A stretch of 64,000 nucleotides of DNA. Source: TMED26 sp002694075. Lineage in GTDB: Bacteria; Pseudomonadota; Alphaproteobacteria; Thalassobaculales; Thalassobaculaceae. The position numbers and the translations under genes are program-made. The stretch covers positions 1 through 64,000 of the forward strand of contig JAYYDT010000119.1 of the NCBI GenBank assembly GCA_036160575.1. The letters are read 5' to 3'. Below are positions 42,619 through 51,874 of the stretch, piece after piece (position 1 is the stretch's first letter; the number at the start of each line of letters is the position of its first letter). A model generated the notes under the pieces. The model ran no database searches, had not been told where the DNA came from, and saw only the letters and a list, made by a program, of their open reading frames with translations.

Positions 42619-44241
42619 CTAAAGCGCCGCGGCGTCATGGCGCAGGACGAATTTTTGGATTTTACCGGTGGAGGTTTTCGGCAGTTCGCCAAAGACCACG
42701 AAACGCGGCACTTTGAAGCCGGCCAAATTCGACCGGCACCAGGCGACAACCTCGTCATGGTCGAGATTTTCGCCCGGCACCACCGTCACGAAAGCACAGG
42801 GCGTCTCGCCCCATTTGTCATGCGGTTTGGCGACCACCGCCGCCTCCATGATCTTGGGATGGCGGAACAACACCTCCTCGACTTCCAGACTGGAGATATT
42901 CTCGCCGCCGGAAATGATGATGTCCTTGGACCGATCCTTGACTTCGGCGTAGCCGTCGGGGTGGATGGCCACCAGATCGCCGGTGTGGAACCAGCCTTCG
43001 GCGAAAGCCTCGGCGCTGGCGGTCGGGTTTTTCAGGTACCCGGCCATCACCGTGTTGCCGCGCAACCACAGCTCGCCGACGGTTTCACCGTCATGGGGCA
43101 CATCCTGGCCGGTTTCGGGATCGACCGCGCGCATGCCCTCCATGGTCGGGTAATGGACCCCTTGGCGGGCCATCTTGCGCGCCCGCGCGCCGGTGTCCAA
43201 ATCATCCCATTCCGGCGGCCAGGCGCAGATCGTCGCCGGGCCATAGGTTTCGGTCAGGCCATAGAGATGAGTCACCTGAAACCCCAGGGTCTCCATCGAT
43301 TCGATGACCTGGCTCGGCGGCGCGGCCCCGCCGGTGGCGATTTCAACGGTTTGCGGAAAGCTCGTCTTGGCCTCGGCCGGAGCGTGAATCAACATCGTCA
43401 AAACCACCGGCGCGGCGCACATATGGGTGACCCCGTTGTCGCGGATCGAGGCGAAAATCTCCGCCGGATCGACCTGCCGCAAGCAGACATGGGTGCCCAT
43501 CACAGCGGTCACCGCCCAGGTGAAGGTCCACCCGTTGCAGTGGAACATCGGCAAGGTCCACAGATAGCGGCTGTCGGCGTCGAGCCCAAAGGCGATGGCG
43601 TTGCCGATGGCGTTGAGATAACCGCCGCGGTGGTGGAACACCACCCCCTTCGGATTACCGGTCGTGCCGGAGGTGTAGTTGAGGCACATCGCCTGCCACT
43701 CATCGGCCGGCCGCGGCCATGCCGGATCGTCGGCGCCCTCGGCCCAAAAATCATCGTAATCCACGCTACCGATCAAATCCCCGGCGGTCGCCAAATGGTC
43801 ATCGACATGAACCACCAGCGGCGTGGCCGCGGCCTGGGCCAGGGCGTCGGCCATGACCGGGCCATATTCCTTGTCGACGATCACCACCTTGGCTTCGCCA
43901 TGATCCAGGATGAAAGCGATGGTGGCCGCGTCCAGGCGTGTGTTGATGCTGTTCAAAACCGCGCCGGCCATCGCCACGCCGTAATGGCAATCCAGCATCG
44001 CCGGGGTATTCGGCAACATCGCCGCAACCGTGTCGCCAATCCCGATGCCGCGTTTGCGCAGGGCGTCGGCCAGTCGCCGACAGCGGCTCAGGAAACTGGC
44101 GTAACTATCGCGCCGCGCGCCATGGACAATGGCGGTTTTCTCCGGCATGACCGCCGCCGCCCGCTCCAAGAAATCGAGCGGCGTCAAGGCGCTGAAATTG
44201 GCGGCGTTTTTATCCAACCCCGTCTCGTAAATGGCGGACAT
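42619..44241 (-). CDS. AMP-forming acyl-CoA synthetase
   Basis: The predicted protein has 540 residues of the ANL superfamily, which activates a carboxylic acid with ATP and joins it to CoA. The phosphate-binding loop YTSGTTGNPKG is at residues 189-199, followed by LPMFHCNGWTFTW, YGLTETYGPA, WFHTGDLVAIHPDGY and the C-terminal catalytic Lys in KTSTGKIQKF. The HCNGWTFTW type includes medium-chain and methylmercaptopropionate (DmdB-like) ligases, but the exact acid is uncertain. It is the first of four co-directional genes with gaps of 104, 41 and 31 bp. Confidence 0.9.
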   Translation of the reverse strand: MSAIYETGLDKNAANFSALTPLDFLERAAAVMPEKTAIVHGARRDSYASFLSRCRRLADALRKRGIGIGDTVAAMLPNTPAMLDCHYGVAMAGAVLNSINTRLDAATIAFILDHGEAKVVIVDKEYGPVMADALAQAAATPLVVHVDDHLATAGDLIGSVDYDDFWAEGADDPAWPRPADEWQAMCLNYTSGTTGNPKGVVFHHRGGYLNAIGNAIAFGLDADSRYLWTLPMFHCNGWTFTWAVTAVMGTHVCLRQVDPAEIFASIRDNGVTHMCAAPVVLTMLIHAPAEAKTSFPQTVEIATGGAAPPSQVIESMETLGFQVTHLYGLTETYGPATICAWPPEWDDLDTGARARKMARQGVHYPTMEGMRAVDPETGQDVPHDGETVGELWLRGNTVMAGYLKNPTASAEAFAEGWFHTGDLVAIHPDGYAEVKDRSKDIIISGGENISSLEVEEVLFRHPKIMEAAVVAKPHDKWGETPCAFVTVVPGENLDHDEVVAWCRSNLAGFKVPRFVVFGELPKTSTGKIQKFVLRHDAAAL

Positions 44242-44361
44242 CCGCGCTCCCCTTCGCTCCCGCGCGCCCTGGCGACGCGTGCATTCCTCCCGTGTTCATG
44301 GCAGTTTAAAGCCCGGCGAGGCAGAATCCACTGGTTTCTGAGGCACCCTGGGAGGGCGATG

Positions 44362-45009
44362 ATGCTGCAAATCGAGATTTTTTCCGATGTTGTCTGCCCA
44401 TGGTGTTACATCGGCAAGCGGCGGTTTGAACGGGCGCACACGGCGCGACCGCACACCGGCCTGGCGGTGACCTGGCGGGCCTTTCAACTCAATCCCGAGA
44501 TGCCGGCCGACGGCATCGACCGACAGCGTTACCTGGAGTTGAAATTTGGCGGCGGTGATCAGGCCGGTCAGGTCTACCATCGGATCGCCGCGGCCGGCGC
44601 CGAGGAGGGCATTGATTTCGCCTTCGACCGAATCCGCCGCACCCCCAACACGGTGAACGCTCACCGGCTGGTCCGCTGGGCCCGCCAACAGGACCGGCAG
44701 GATGAGGTGGTGGAAAGTCTATTCCAGGCCTATTTTCTGGAGGGGCTGGACATCGGCGACCGCGACAACCTAGCGGAGATCGCCGCCCGCGCCGGGCTCG
44801 ACCGAGCCGATGCCAGCGCCTTTCTCGACGGCGTCGAGGGCGTGCGCGAAGTCTTGGACGAAACACGTCTGGCCTACAACAGCGGTATCACCGGCGTGCC
44901 ATGCTTTATCGTCGACCGTAAATACGCCATTTCCGGCGCCCAGGAACCGGAAGCCTTCTTCCCGCTTTTCGACCTGGATCAAACCCCGGCGCCGGTTCCG
45001 GCGGGATGA
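44362..45009 (+). CDS. DsbA-family oxidoreductase, FrnE type
   Basis: The predicted protein has 215 residues with a thioredoxin fold and helical insert. The active site is CPWC at residues 12-15 (VVCPWCYIGKRRFE). The cis-Pro loop reads NSGITGVPCFIVDRKYAISG, with an extra Cys next to the Pro. No signal peptide is present, so it acts in the cytoplasm, as FrnE-like proteins do. ATG 44362 is chosen over ATG 44359 because GGAGGG is better spaced. It is divergent from the acyl-CoA synthetase gene. Confidence 0.88.
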   Translation: MLQIEIFSDVVCPWCYIGKRRFERAHTARPHTGLAVTWRAFQLNPEMPADGIDRQRYLELKFGGGDQAGQVYHRIAAAGAEEGIDFAFDRIRRTPNTVNAHRLVRWARQQDRQDEVVESLFQAYFLEGLDIGDRDNLAEIAARAGLDRADASAFLDGVEGVREVLDETRLAYNSGITGVPCFIVDRKYAISGAQEPEAFFPLFDLDQTPAPVPAG

Positions 45010-45078
45010 TCCGAAACGAAAATTCTAATATTTTCAGCTAGTTGACGGTGTCACGCCCACGCGCCAGGATGGGCCGTT

Positions 45079-45441
45079 ATGGTCCATGCCGCCGGACAAG
45101 CTGTTTGGCGCGCGGCCGCCACCACGGCCCTCGCGCTCGGGTTGATATTGCCGATCGGAACGCCACGAGCCGCCCACCAAGGCAGCGACAGCCATACGGT
45201 GATCGCCCTTTCCTTTGAGTGCCAGGTTATCGTTTTGAAACGTACTCGCCGGTATGTCATCGCCTGGTGGCAGCGTGGCATCTGGCCGCGCCTGGGCGAT
45301 GAGATCGTCGGCAATATCCGCGCCGGCAGCTCGCAAAGCCTGCTGGATCGAAACCTGGGCCAGCCCCTGATCGTCGGAATTGAGGCCCACGACCTTACCA
45401 TGAAGCAGGCCCTCGCCAGTTTTCGCGAACTCTGTACTTAG
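45079..45441 (+). CDS. Possible small exported protein
   Basis: The predicted protein has 120 residues. A hydrophobic N-terminal stretch (AATTALALGLILPIG) followed by TPRAA resembles a signal peptide. The rest shows no domain I recognise. It contains two Cys (SFECQV and the penultimate residue) and a basic patch around KRTRRYVIAWW. Upstream, AGGAT is 8 nt from the ATG. Its stop interlocks with that of the convergent GNAT gene. Coding potential is moderate; it could still be a chance frame. Confidence 0.5.
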   Translation: MVHAAGQAVWRAAATTALALGLILPIGTPRAAHQGSDSHTVIALSFECQVIVLKRTRRYVIAWWQRGIWPRLGDEIVGNIRAGSSQSLLDRNLGQPLIVGIEAHDLTMKQALASFRELCT

Positions 45442-45941
45442 ACCTTTCCGGAAGGCGTCGAAGCGCCGGCGGGCGCGCGGCGGTAAACCAAGACTTCGCC
45501 CTCGGTGCTGAGCGTGAAAAACCCGGCGGCTTCGAAAATACGTCGGCTAGCGGCGTTTTCGGCCCGGATTTCGGCATGGAGCGAGAGGCCCTCGCCAGGG
45601 GCCTGAAAGCCATCGCAAGCGGCGCGCAAAACCGCCCGCCCCACACCCTGGCCACGCCACGCCGGATTGAGGTTGATCGAAACTTCCCAGGCCGATGTCG
45701 CGCCGGCCCGGCCGTCCATGCGGTCAAAACGCACCACCGCCAGTTGATCAGCGGCGCCCTCGGCGATGAGCACCCGACGCGACGGCAGATGGATTACGTC
45801 GCTGAACCATCGTTGGTGATCGTCCCAGGTGACCGGAACCGAGGCCCGCGACATGGCCCGCGTCAGCGGATCGTTGCGCCAGGCGAAAACCACCGCGCTG
45901 TCGTCCAGGCGCGCCGGCCGCAGGCGGAAATCCGGGATCAT
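45438..45941 (-). CDS. GNAT-family acetyltransferase
   Basis: The predicted protein has 167 residues. The start FRLRPARLDDSAVVFAWRND resembles the PseH/RimJ type, in which the N-terminal strand is followed by WRN. The acetyl-CoA loop is WRGQGVGRAVLRAA, and NAASRRIFEAAGF is the usual C-terminal helix. The substrate is unknown. The ATG overlaps the mfd stop (4 bp shared), so it is the last gene of the sdhE-mfd unit. Confidence 0.85.
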   Translation of the reverse strand: MIPDFRLRPARLDDSAVVFAWRNDPLTRAMSRASVPVTWDDHQRWFSDVIHLPSRRVLIAEGAADQLAVVRFDRMDGRAGATSAWEVSINLNPAWRGQGVGRAVLRAACDGFQAPGEGLSLHAEIRAENAASRRIFEAAGFFTLSTEGEVLVYRRAPAGASTPSGKV

Positions 45942-48900
45942 GCCCCGGCCGCCAGAGCCGCCAACTCACCGACAAAGCGGGTCAAGCCTTTGACGCGCTG
46001 TTCGGGTTTGCCCCAATTGCGGCGGTAGACCAGGCGATGGTCGGGACGCATTTGGATGGTGCCGGCCTGTTTGGCGATATAGGCCACCAAGCTGGCGGGA
46101 TCGGCGAAATGGTTGTCGCGAAAGGCCACCACCGCGCCTTTCGGGCCCGCGTCGACCTTGGCCACGTTGGCCGCCTTGCAGGCTTGTTTGATGGCGATGA
46201 TGTCTAGCAAATTGGTGACCTCCGGCGGGATCGGGCCGAACCGGTCGGTCAGTTCGGCGGCGAAGGCGTCGATCTCCTGCCCGTCGACCAATTGCGCCAC
46301 CCGCCGGTAAAGCCCCAAGCGCAAGGAAAGGTCGGGGACATAAGCTTCCGGGATCAGCACCGGCGTGCCCAATTGAATCTGCGGTGTCCAATCCTCGGTC
46401 ACCTGGCCATTGTCGGACAGGCGCCCTTCGCGCGCCGCCATCACCGCTTCACGCAACAGGTGCTGATACAATTCGACACCCACCTCCTTGACATGGCCCG
46501 ACTGTTCCTCGCCCAGCAAATTGCCGGTGCCGCGAATATCCATGTCATGGCTGGCCAGGCTAAACCCGGCGCCCAGGCTGTCGAGGGTTTGCATCACTTC
46601 CAGCCGGCGCTGGGCGGCGGGCGTCAGCTTCTTGCCCGGCTGCGTGGTCAGATAGGCGTAGGCGCGGGTTTTCGACCGGCCGACCCGCCCACGCAGCTGA
46701 TACAATTGGGCCAAACCGAACATATCGGCGCGGTGGATGACGATGGTATTGGCGCTCGGAATGTCGAGGCCGGATTCGACGATATGAGTCGACAACAGGA
46801 CGTCGAAGCCGCCGTCGGAAAACTGCGTCATCACATCTTCCAACTCGCGCGCCGGCATCTGTCCGTGGGCGACGGAAAGCTTCAACTCCGGCACCAAATT
46901 GCGCAGCCGTTCATGGACCCGCGTCAAATCCTCGATCCTGGGGCATACGTAAAAGCTCTGGCCACCGCGGAAATGCTCACGCATCAGGGCCTCGCGCAGG
47001 ACCACCCCGTCATAGGGCATGACGAAGGTGCGGACCGCCAGACGGTCGACCGGCGGCGTCGCGATCAGGCTCATCGAACGCACCCCGGTCAACGCCATTT
47101 GCAGGGTCCGCGGGATCGGCGTCGCGGTCAGGGTCAGCACATGAACGCCAGCCTTCAGTTCTTTCAGGCGCTCCTTCTGACCGACCCCGAAATGTTGCTC
47201 CTCGTCAATCACCAGCAAGCCCAGATTGCTGAACGAAATGGTCTTGGCGAGCAGCGCGTGGGTACCGACGACCACATCGCATGCGCCGCTGGCCAGGGCC
47301 GCGCGCACCTCGCTGGCCTCTTTGCCGGTGACCATGCGGGACAATTGCCGGACCTTAAGCGGCAAATTGCGGAAACGGTCTTTGAATTGGTTGAAATGCT
47401 GGCGGGCCAACAGCGTGGTCGGCACCACCACCGCGACCTGCATGCCCTGCATGGCGACGATCAAGGCGGCACGCAGGGCGACCTCCGTCTTGCCGAAGCC
47501 GACATCGCCGCAGATCAAACGATCCATCGGCCGGCCGGTCGATAGATCCTCGAACACATCGGTGATCGATTGCAATTGGTCCTCGGTTTCCTCATAGGGG
47601 AAGCGCGCGCAAAACTCTTCGTAAACACCTTCCGGCGGATAGACGCGGGCCAAGGTTTCGATCTCGCGTTCGGCGGCGATGCGGATCAACTGCTCGGCCA
47701 TATCGCGAATGCGCTTTTTGACCCGCGCCTTGCGCGCTTGCCAAGCGGCACCGCCCAGTTTGTCCAGAACGACACCGGCGTCCTCCGAACCAAAGCGTGA
47801 CAGCACCTCGATATTCTCGACCGGCAGAAATAGTTTATCGCCACCGTGGTAGACCAGGCGCAGGCAATCATGCGGCGCGCCGCCGATTTCCAGGGTCTGC
47901 AGCCCGTCATAGCGACCGATGCCGTGCTCGATATGGACCACGTGATCACCATCTTCGAGGCTCGACACCTCACGCAAGAATTCCTCGCCCTTGCGCCGCC
48001 GACGGCGCGGCCGCGACAGGCGCTCACCTAAGATGTCTTGTTCGGTGACCACCATCAGGCCGGCGCCGTTAAATCCATGGTCGATGGGCAGGGTGGCGGC
48101 GGCGATGGTGCCGGCCGGCAGGTTTTCGACCGCCGACCACGTCGGTGTCACCGCCAGCGGCAGATCGCCGTGGTCGGCCAGCAAGCTGACCAGGCGGTCG
48201 CGCGACCCATCGCTATGCCCACAAACCAACACGCGCTGACCGGCGGCCAAATCGGCGCGCAAACGTTCGCCAACCGCGCTGTAAAGATTGGTCTCGGGCG
48301 CCGCGCGGGCCTCGGCGAAGCCGATTTCCGCGCGCACGGCGGCGTCACGGGCGGCGGTTTCGCCCGCCGCCGCGACGGCGCCAAAGGCCGAATAGGTCAG
48401 CGCCGCCGCCGTCACCGCGGTCACCTCATCGGCGGTCGGGTAAAGCGCGTCAGGTGGCAGGGCGCGATAGGGCGCGCCCTCGCCACCCCGTCGGCGCACC
48501 TCGGCGCCGACCTGGCGGGCCTCGTAAAACTCGGCGATTTGCTCCAACCGGCTGGTCAGCATTTCCGGGACTTGCGCGTCAAAAGTGATCTCCGCGCCCG
48601 GCACGTAGTCGGTCAACAATGCCATCGACGGGTGGTACAGCGGTAGCCAGTGATCCATGCCGGCGTGGCGCTGGCCGGCCGAGACGGCGGTGTACAGCGG
48701 GTCATCCTGCAAATCGGCGCCGAAACGGGCGCGGTAGCCACTGCGGAAACGCTGCACCGTGTCGGGGTCCAAGCGGAATTCCGCGACCGGCTGAAAATCA
48801 AGCCGTTCGGCCGGCCCCGTGGTGCGCTGGGACATGGCATCGAAATGACGCATGCTATCGATTTCGTCGCCAAAGAAGTCAATTCGCACCGGGTCGCCCA

Positions 48901-49381
48901 ATGCGCTCGGGTAAACATCGATGATCCCCCCGCGCACCGCGTATTCGCCAGCCTCACGCACGGTGTCGGCGCGGTGGAAACCATTGTTGGCGAGAAAACT
49001 CTGCACCTCATCGACCGAAATCGCTTGCCCAGGCGTCAGCCGCAAGCCGCCCCCGGAAAAAAACGCCACCGGCGGTAACCGCTGGAGAAAGCCATTAACG
49101 GTGGTCAGGATCAAGCGCGGCCGCTTACCCTCGGCCAAGCGCGCCAAAGCGGCGATCCGCCGCGAGACAATCTCGCCATGGGGCGCGACACGATCATAGG
49201 GCAGACAATCCCAGGCCGGCAGGTCAATCACCTCCAACGACGGCGCCAAAAACGCCAAAGCCTCGACCAAGGCGCCCATGCGGGCATCGTCACGGGCCAC
49301 ATGCACATGGCCGGCAGGCCCCGCGCCAGCGTGCCGGGCAAGATCGAAAGGCACATAACCATCCGGCACACCAAGGATCAT
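45938..49381 (-). CDS. mfd: Transcription-repair coupling factor Mfd
   Basis: Mfd removes RNA polymerase stalled at DNA damage and recruits UvrA. The predicted protein has 1147 residues. It has the UvrB-like N-terminal region (VRGGIIDVYPSALGDPVRID), the polymerase-interaction domain after DHVVHIEHGIGRYDGL, then the helicase domains: Walker A GDVGFGKTEVALRAA, DEEQ box VIDEEQHFGV, and RGRVGRSKTRAYAYL. ATG 49381 begins a normal Mfd N-terminus (MILGVPDGYVPFDLA); TTG 49399 would add six AT-rich codons. No Shine-Dalgarno sequence is visible, and the 22 bp after the sdhE stop are nearly all A and T. Confidence 0.95.
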   Translation of the reverse strand: MILGVPDGYVPFDLARHAGAGPAGHVHVARDDARMGALVEALAFLAPSLEVIDLPAWDCLPYDRVAPHGEIVSRRIAALARLAEGKRPRLILTTVNGFLQRLPPVAFFSGGGLRLTPGQAISVDEVQSFLANNGFHRADTVREAGEYAVRGGIIDVYPSALGDPVRIDFFGDEIDSMRHFDAMSQRTTGPAERLDFQPVAEFRLDPDTVQRFRSGYRARFGADLQDDPLYTAVSAGQRHAGMDHWLPLYHPSMALLTDYVPGAEITFDAQVPEMLTSRLEQIAEFYEARQVGAEVRRRGGEGAPYRALPPDALYPTADEVTAVTAAALTYSAFGAVAAAGETAARDAAVRAEIGFAEARAAPETNLYSAVGERLRADLAAGQRVLVCGHSDGSRDRLVSLLADHGDLPLAVTPTWSAVENLPAGTIAAATLPIDHGFNGAGLMVVTEQDILGERLSRPRRRRRKGEEFLREVSSLEDGDHVVHIEHGIGRYDGLQTLEIGGAPHDCLRLVYHGGDKLFLPVENIEVLSRFGSEDAGVVLDKLGGAAWQARKARVKKRIRDMAEQLIRIAAEREIETLARVYPPEGVYEEFCARFPYEETEDQLQSITDVFEDLSTGRPMDRLICGDVGFGKTEVALRAALIVAMQGMQVAVVVPTTLLARQHFNQFKDRFRNLPLKVRQLSRMVTGKEASEVRAALASGACDVVVGTHALLAKTISFSNLGLLVIDEEQHFGVGQKERLKELKAGVHVLTLTATPIPRTLQMALTGVRSMSLIATPPVDRLAVRTFVMPYDGVVLREALMREHFRGGQSFYVCPRIEDLTRVHERLRNLVPELKLSVAHGQMPARELEDVMTQFSDGGFDVLLSTHIVESGLDIPSANTIVIHRADMFGLAQLYQLRGRVGRSKTRAYAYLTTQPGKKLTPAAQRRLEVMQTLDSLGAGFSLASHDMDIRGTGNLLGEEQSGHVKEVGVELYQHLLREAVMAAREGRLSDNGQVTEDWTPQIQLGTPVLIPEAYVPDLSLRLGLYRRVAQLVDGQEIDAFAAELTDRFGPIPPEVTNLLDIIAIKQACKAANVAKVDAGPKGAVVAFRDNHFADPASLVAYIAKQAGTIQMRPDHRLVYRRNWGKPEQRVKGLTRFVGELAALAAGA

Positions 49382-49403
49382 TTTATTATTATTAAACAAT
49401 TTA

Positions 49404-49703
49404 TTATTCGACTATTTTAAAATTTTTTATCAATTGGAAGACATCGGTATTATAGATTTCCGGTACGGTTTCCTGACCGCTTGCCCAGCGGTAAATCGCC
49501 GGATCGCCAGCTTCCAGGAGCGCCTCGTAGGTATCCAGTTGGGCATGGCTGAATGTCGTCAAGTGGGCCCGCGCGAAAGCGCCCAAAATCAAATCGGTTT
49601 CCTTGGTGCCGGTGTAGGCGCTGCGATAAATCAATTGCTTACGGCGCTTTTCCAGAGCCGCCATGGCGGCGACGTCTTGGTCCGGATGCTGTGGCTCGGA
49701 CAT
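49404..49703 (-). CDS. sdhE: Succinate dehydrogenase assembly factor SdhE family protein
   Basis: SdhE attaches FAD covalently to the SdhA subunit of succinate dehydrogenase. The predicted protein has 99 residues. The family core is EKRRKQLIYRSAYTGTKETD followed by LILGAFARAHL, and the C-terminal half has YEALLEAGDPAIYRWASG. The usual RGxxE motif reads TGTKE here: the Gly and Glu are kept and the Arg is replaced. Its place next to mfd is common in alphaproteobacteria. It is divergent from recG across 44 bp. Confidence 0.88.
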   Translation of the reverse strand: MSEPQHPDQDVAAMAALEKRRKQLIYRSAYTGTKETDLILGAFARAHLTTFSHAQLDTYEALLEAGDPAIYRWASGQETVPEIYNTDVFQLIKNFKIVE

Positions 49704-49747
49704 GGCGTTGTTTCCTCTCGGTCGCGGGCTGGTAGGATATATAGTCG

Positions 49748-51874
49748 GTGTCGAGAAAAGTCAGCCCCAAGGACCGCCAACACGTGCGCCCCGAACCGCT
49801 ATACCCCCTGTTCGCCGAGCCAGCCACCTTGACCGGCATCGGGCCGCGCTACGCCAAGCTGCTGAGCACCCTGGCCGGCCCACATGTGGTTGATTTGCTG
49901 TGGCATTTACCGACTGGCCTGATCGACCGCCGGCACGCGCCACCGATTGCCGAGGCGGCCAACGGACAAATTTGCACGCTGACGGTGACCGTCGACGCGC
50001 ACCAGCCGCCAGCCAATCGGCGGCAGCCTTACCGAATCACCTGCCATGACGCCAGCGGCGGGTTGGATTTGGTGTTTTTCCACGCCCGCGGCGATTATCT
50101 CACGCAAATGCTTCCACCCGGTGCCACCCGGGTGGTCAGTGGCCGCGTCGAACGCTATCACGGCCACCCGCAGATGGCCCATCCCGATCATATCGTCAAA
50201 CTTGAAGACGCCGATGAAATCCGCCGGGTCGAAGCGGTTTATCCGCTGGCCACCGGCCTGCCGCCGAAAACTCTGAAGCGCGCGATCCAGGGGGCGCTTG
50301 GACGCCTGCCGGCAACCGAAAACCTCCCCGATTGGAGCGACCCGGCACTCCGCCAACGTGAGGGCTGGGCGACTTGGCAGGAGGCGGTCCGCGCCGCTCA
50401 CCAACCGACGGCAGCGGCCGACCTGCTGCCCACAACGGCGGCCCGCCGACGGCTGGCCTACGATGAATTGCTGGCCAACCAACTGGCCTTGGCCCTAGTC
50501 CGGCGGGCGCAAAAAAAACGCCGTGGCCGGGTGTTGGCCGGCGACGGCCGGCTGAGCGCCGGCGCCCTCGCCGCCTTTGGCTTTCCGCTGACCCAGGCGC
50601 AGGAACGGTCGCTCGGCGAGATTCGCGCCGACATGGCGGCCCCGCAACGCATGCTGCGCTTGCTGCAGGGCGACGTCGGCAGCGGTAAAACCGTGGTCGC
50701 CTTGCTGGCCATGTTGACGGCTGTTGAGACCGGCGCCCAAGCCGCCTTGATGGCGCCAACCGAAATCCTGGCGCGCCAACACTTGGCGACAATCGGTCCG
50801 CTGGCCGCCGCCATCGGGATTGAAGTGGCGGTGCTGACCGGGCGGGACAAAGGCCACGCCCGCGCCGCCGCCCGCGCCCGGGTGGCCAGCGGCGCGGCCG
50901 CCCTGGTCATCGGCACCCACGCCCTGTTCCAGGACGGCGTTGAATTCCACGACCTCGCCCTGGCGGTCATCGACGAGCAGCATCGCTTTGGCGTGCATCA
51001 ACGCATGGCGTTGGGCGACAAGGGCGCCGGGGTCGATTTGCTGGTCATGACGGCGACGCCAATCCCGCGCAGCCTGACCATGACGTATTACGGGGATTTG
51101 GATAGTTCCCGCCTGGATCAAAAACCGCCCGGCCGCAAACCGGTTAAAACCACCACCGTGGCCATCGATCGGCTAGAAGATGTGATTGCCGCGGTCGGCC
51201 GCAAAATGGCCAGCGGCGAAAAGATTTTTTGGGTCTGCCCCTTGGTCGAGGACAGCGAGACACTCGACCTGACCGCCGCCGACGCGCGCGCCGCCGCCTT
51301 GACCGAAATTTTCGGCGACCGGGTCGGATTAATCCATGGGCGCATGAAAGGTGCCGAAAAAGACGCCGCCATGGACGCCTTTCGCAATGGCGGGGTCGAC
51401 CTATTGGTGGCCACCACGGTGATTGAGGTCGGCGTCGACGTGCCGGCCGCGACGGTTATGGTAATCGAACACGCCGAACGGTTCGGCCTGGCCCAATTAC
51501 ACCAATTACGCGGGCGGATCGGGCGCGGCGACCGGGCCGCGTTTTGCTTGCTGTTGCACGCCAATGGATTGTCGCAAACGGCGCGCGCGCGCTTGCAGGT
51601 AATGCGCGACACGGAGGATGGCTTCAAGATCGCCGAAGAGGACCTCCGCCTACGCGGCAGCGGCGAGGTGCTGGGCGCCAAGCAGAGCGGCCTGCCGGCC
51701 TTCCGTTTGGTCGACATGGCCGCCCACGAGGATCTGTTGGTGATCGCCCGCGACGAAGCGCGTTTGCTGCTGGACCGTGATCCGGAACTGAAAAGCGACC
51801 GGGGCGCCAGGCTGCGAGCGCTGCTCTACCTGTTCGAACGCGAGGCCGCCATACGCTTCCTGCGCGCGGGTTAA
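49748..51874 (+). CDS. recG: ATP-dependent DNA helicase RecG
   Basis: RecG remodels stalled forks and branched DNA. The predicted protein has 708 residues from GTG 49748. An N-terminal wedge/OB region (CTLTVTVDAHQPP...GGLDLVFFHARGDYL) precedes the helicase core. Walker A GDVGSGKT is at 308-315, APTEILARQH follows, the DEQH box is at 409-412 (IDEQHRFGVHQR), then TATPIPRSL, and the C-terminal HQLRGRIGRG and EEDLRLRGSGEVLGAKQSG are diagnostic. Its stop TAA interlocks with that of the convergent phosphatase gene. Confidence 0.95.
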   Translation: MSRKVSPKDRQHVRPEPLYPLFAEPATLTGIGPRYAKLLSTLAGPHVVDLLWHLPTGLIDRRHAPPIAEAANGQICTLTVTVDAHQPPANRRQPYRITCHDASGGLDLVFFHARGDYLTQMLPPGATRVVSGRVERYHGHPQMAHPDHIVKLEDADEIRRVEAVYPLATGLPPKTLKRAIQGALGRLPATENLPDWSDPALRQREGWATWQEAVRAAHQPTAAADLLPTTAARRRLAYDELLANQLALALVRRAQKKRRGRVLAGDGRLSAGALAAFGFPLTQAQERSLGEIRADMAAPQRMLRLLQGDVGSGKTVVALLAMLTAVETGAQAALMAPTEILARQHLATIGPLAAAIGIEVAVLTGRDKGHARAAARARVASGAAALVIGTHALFQDGVEFHDLALAVIDEQHRFGVHQRMALGDKGAGVDLLVMTATPIPRSLTMTYYGDLDSSRLDQKPPGRKPVKTTTVAIDRLEDVIAAVGRKMASGEKIFWVCPLVEDSETLDLTAADARAAALTEIFGDRVGLIHGRMKGAEKDAAMDAFRNGGVDLLVATTVIEVGVDVPAATVMVIEHAERFGLAQLHQLRGRIGRGDRAAFCLLLHANGLSQTARARLQVMRDTEDGFKIAEEDLRLRGSGEVLGAKQSGLPAFRLVDMAAHEDLLVIARDEARLLLDRDPELKSDRGARLRALLYLFEREAAIRFLRAG

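Noticed and set aside
42598..44358. Long plus-strand extension ahead of the DsbA-family gene
   Set aside because: It is antisense to the acyl-CoA synthetase; only the part from 44362 resembles a protein family and has a ribosome-binding site.
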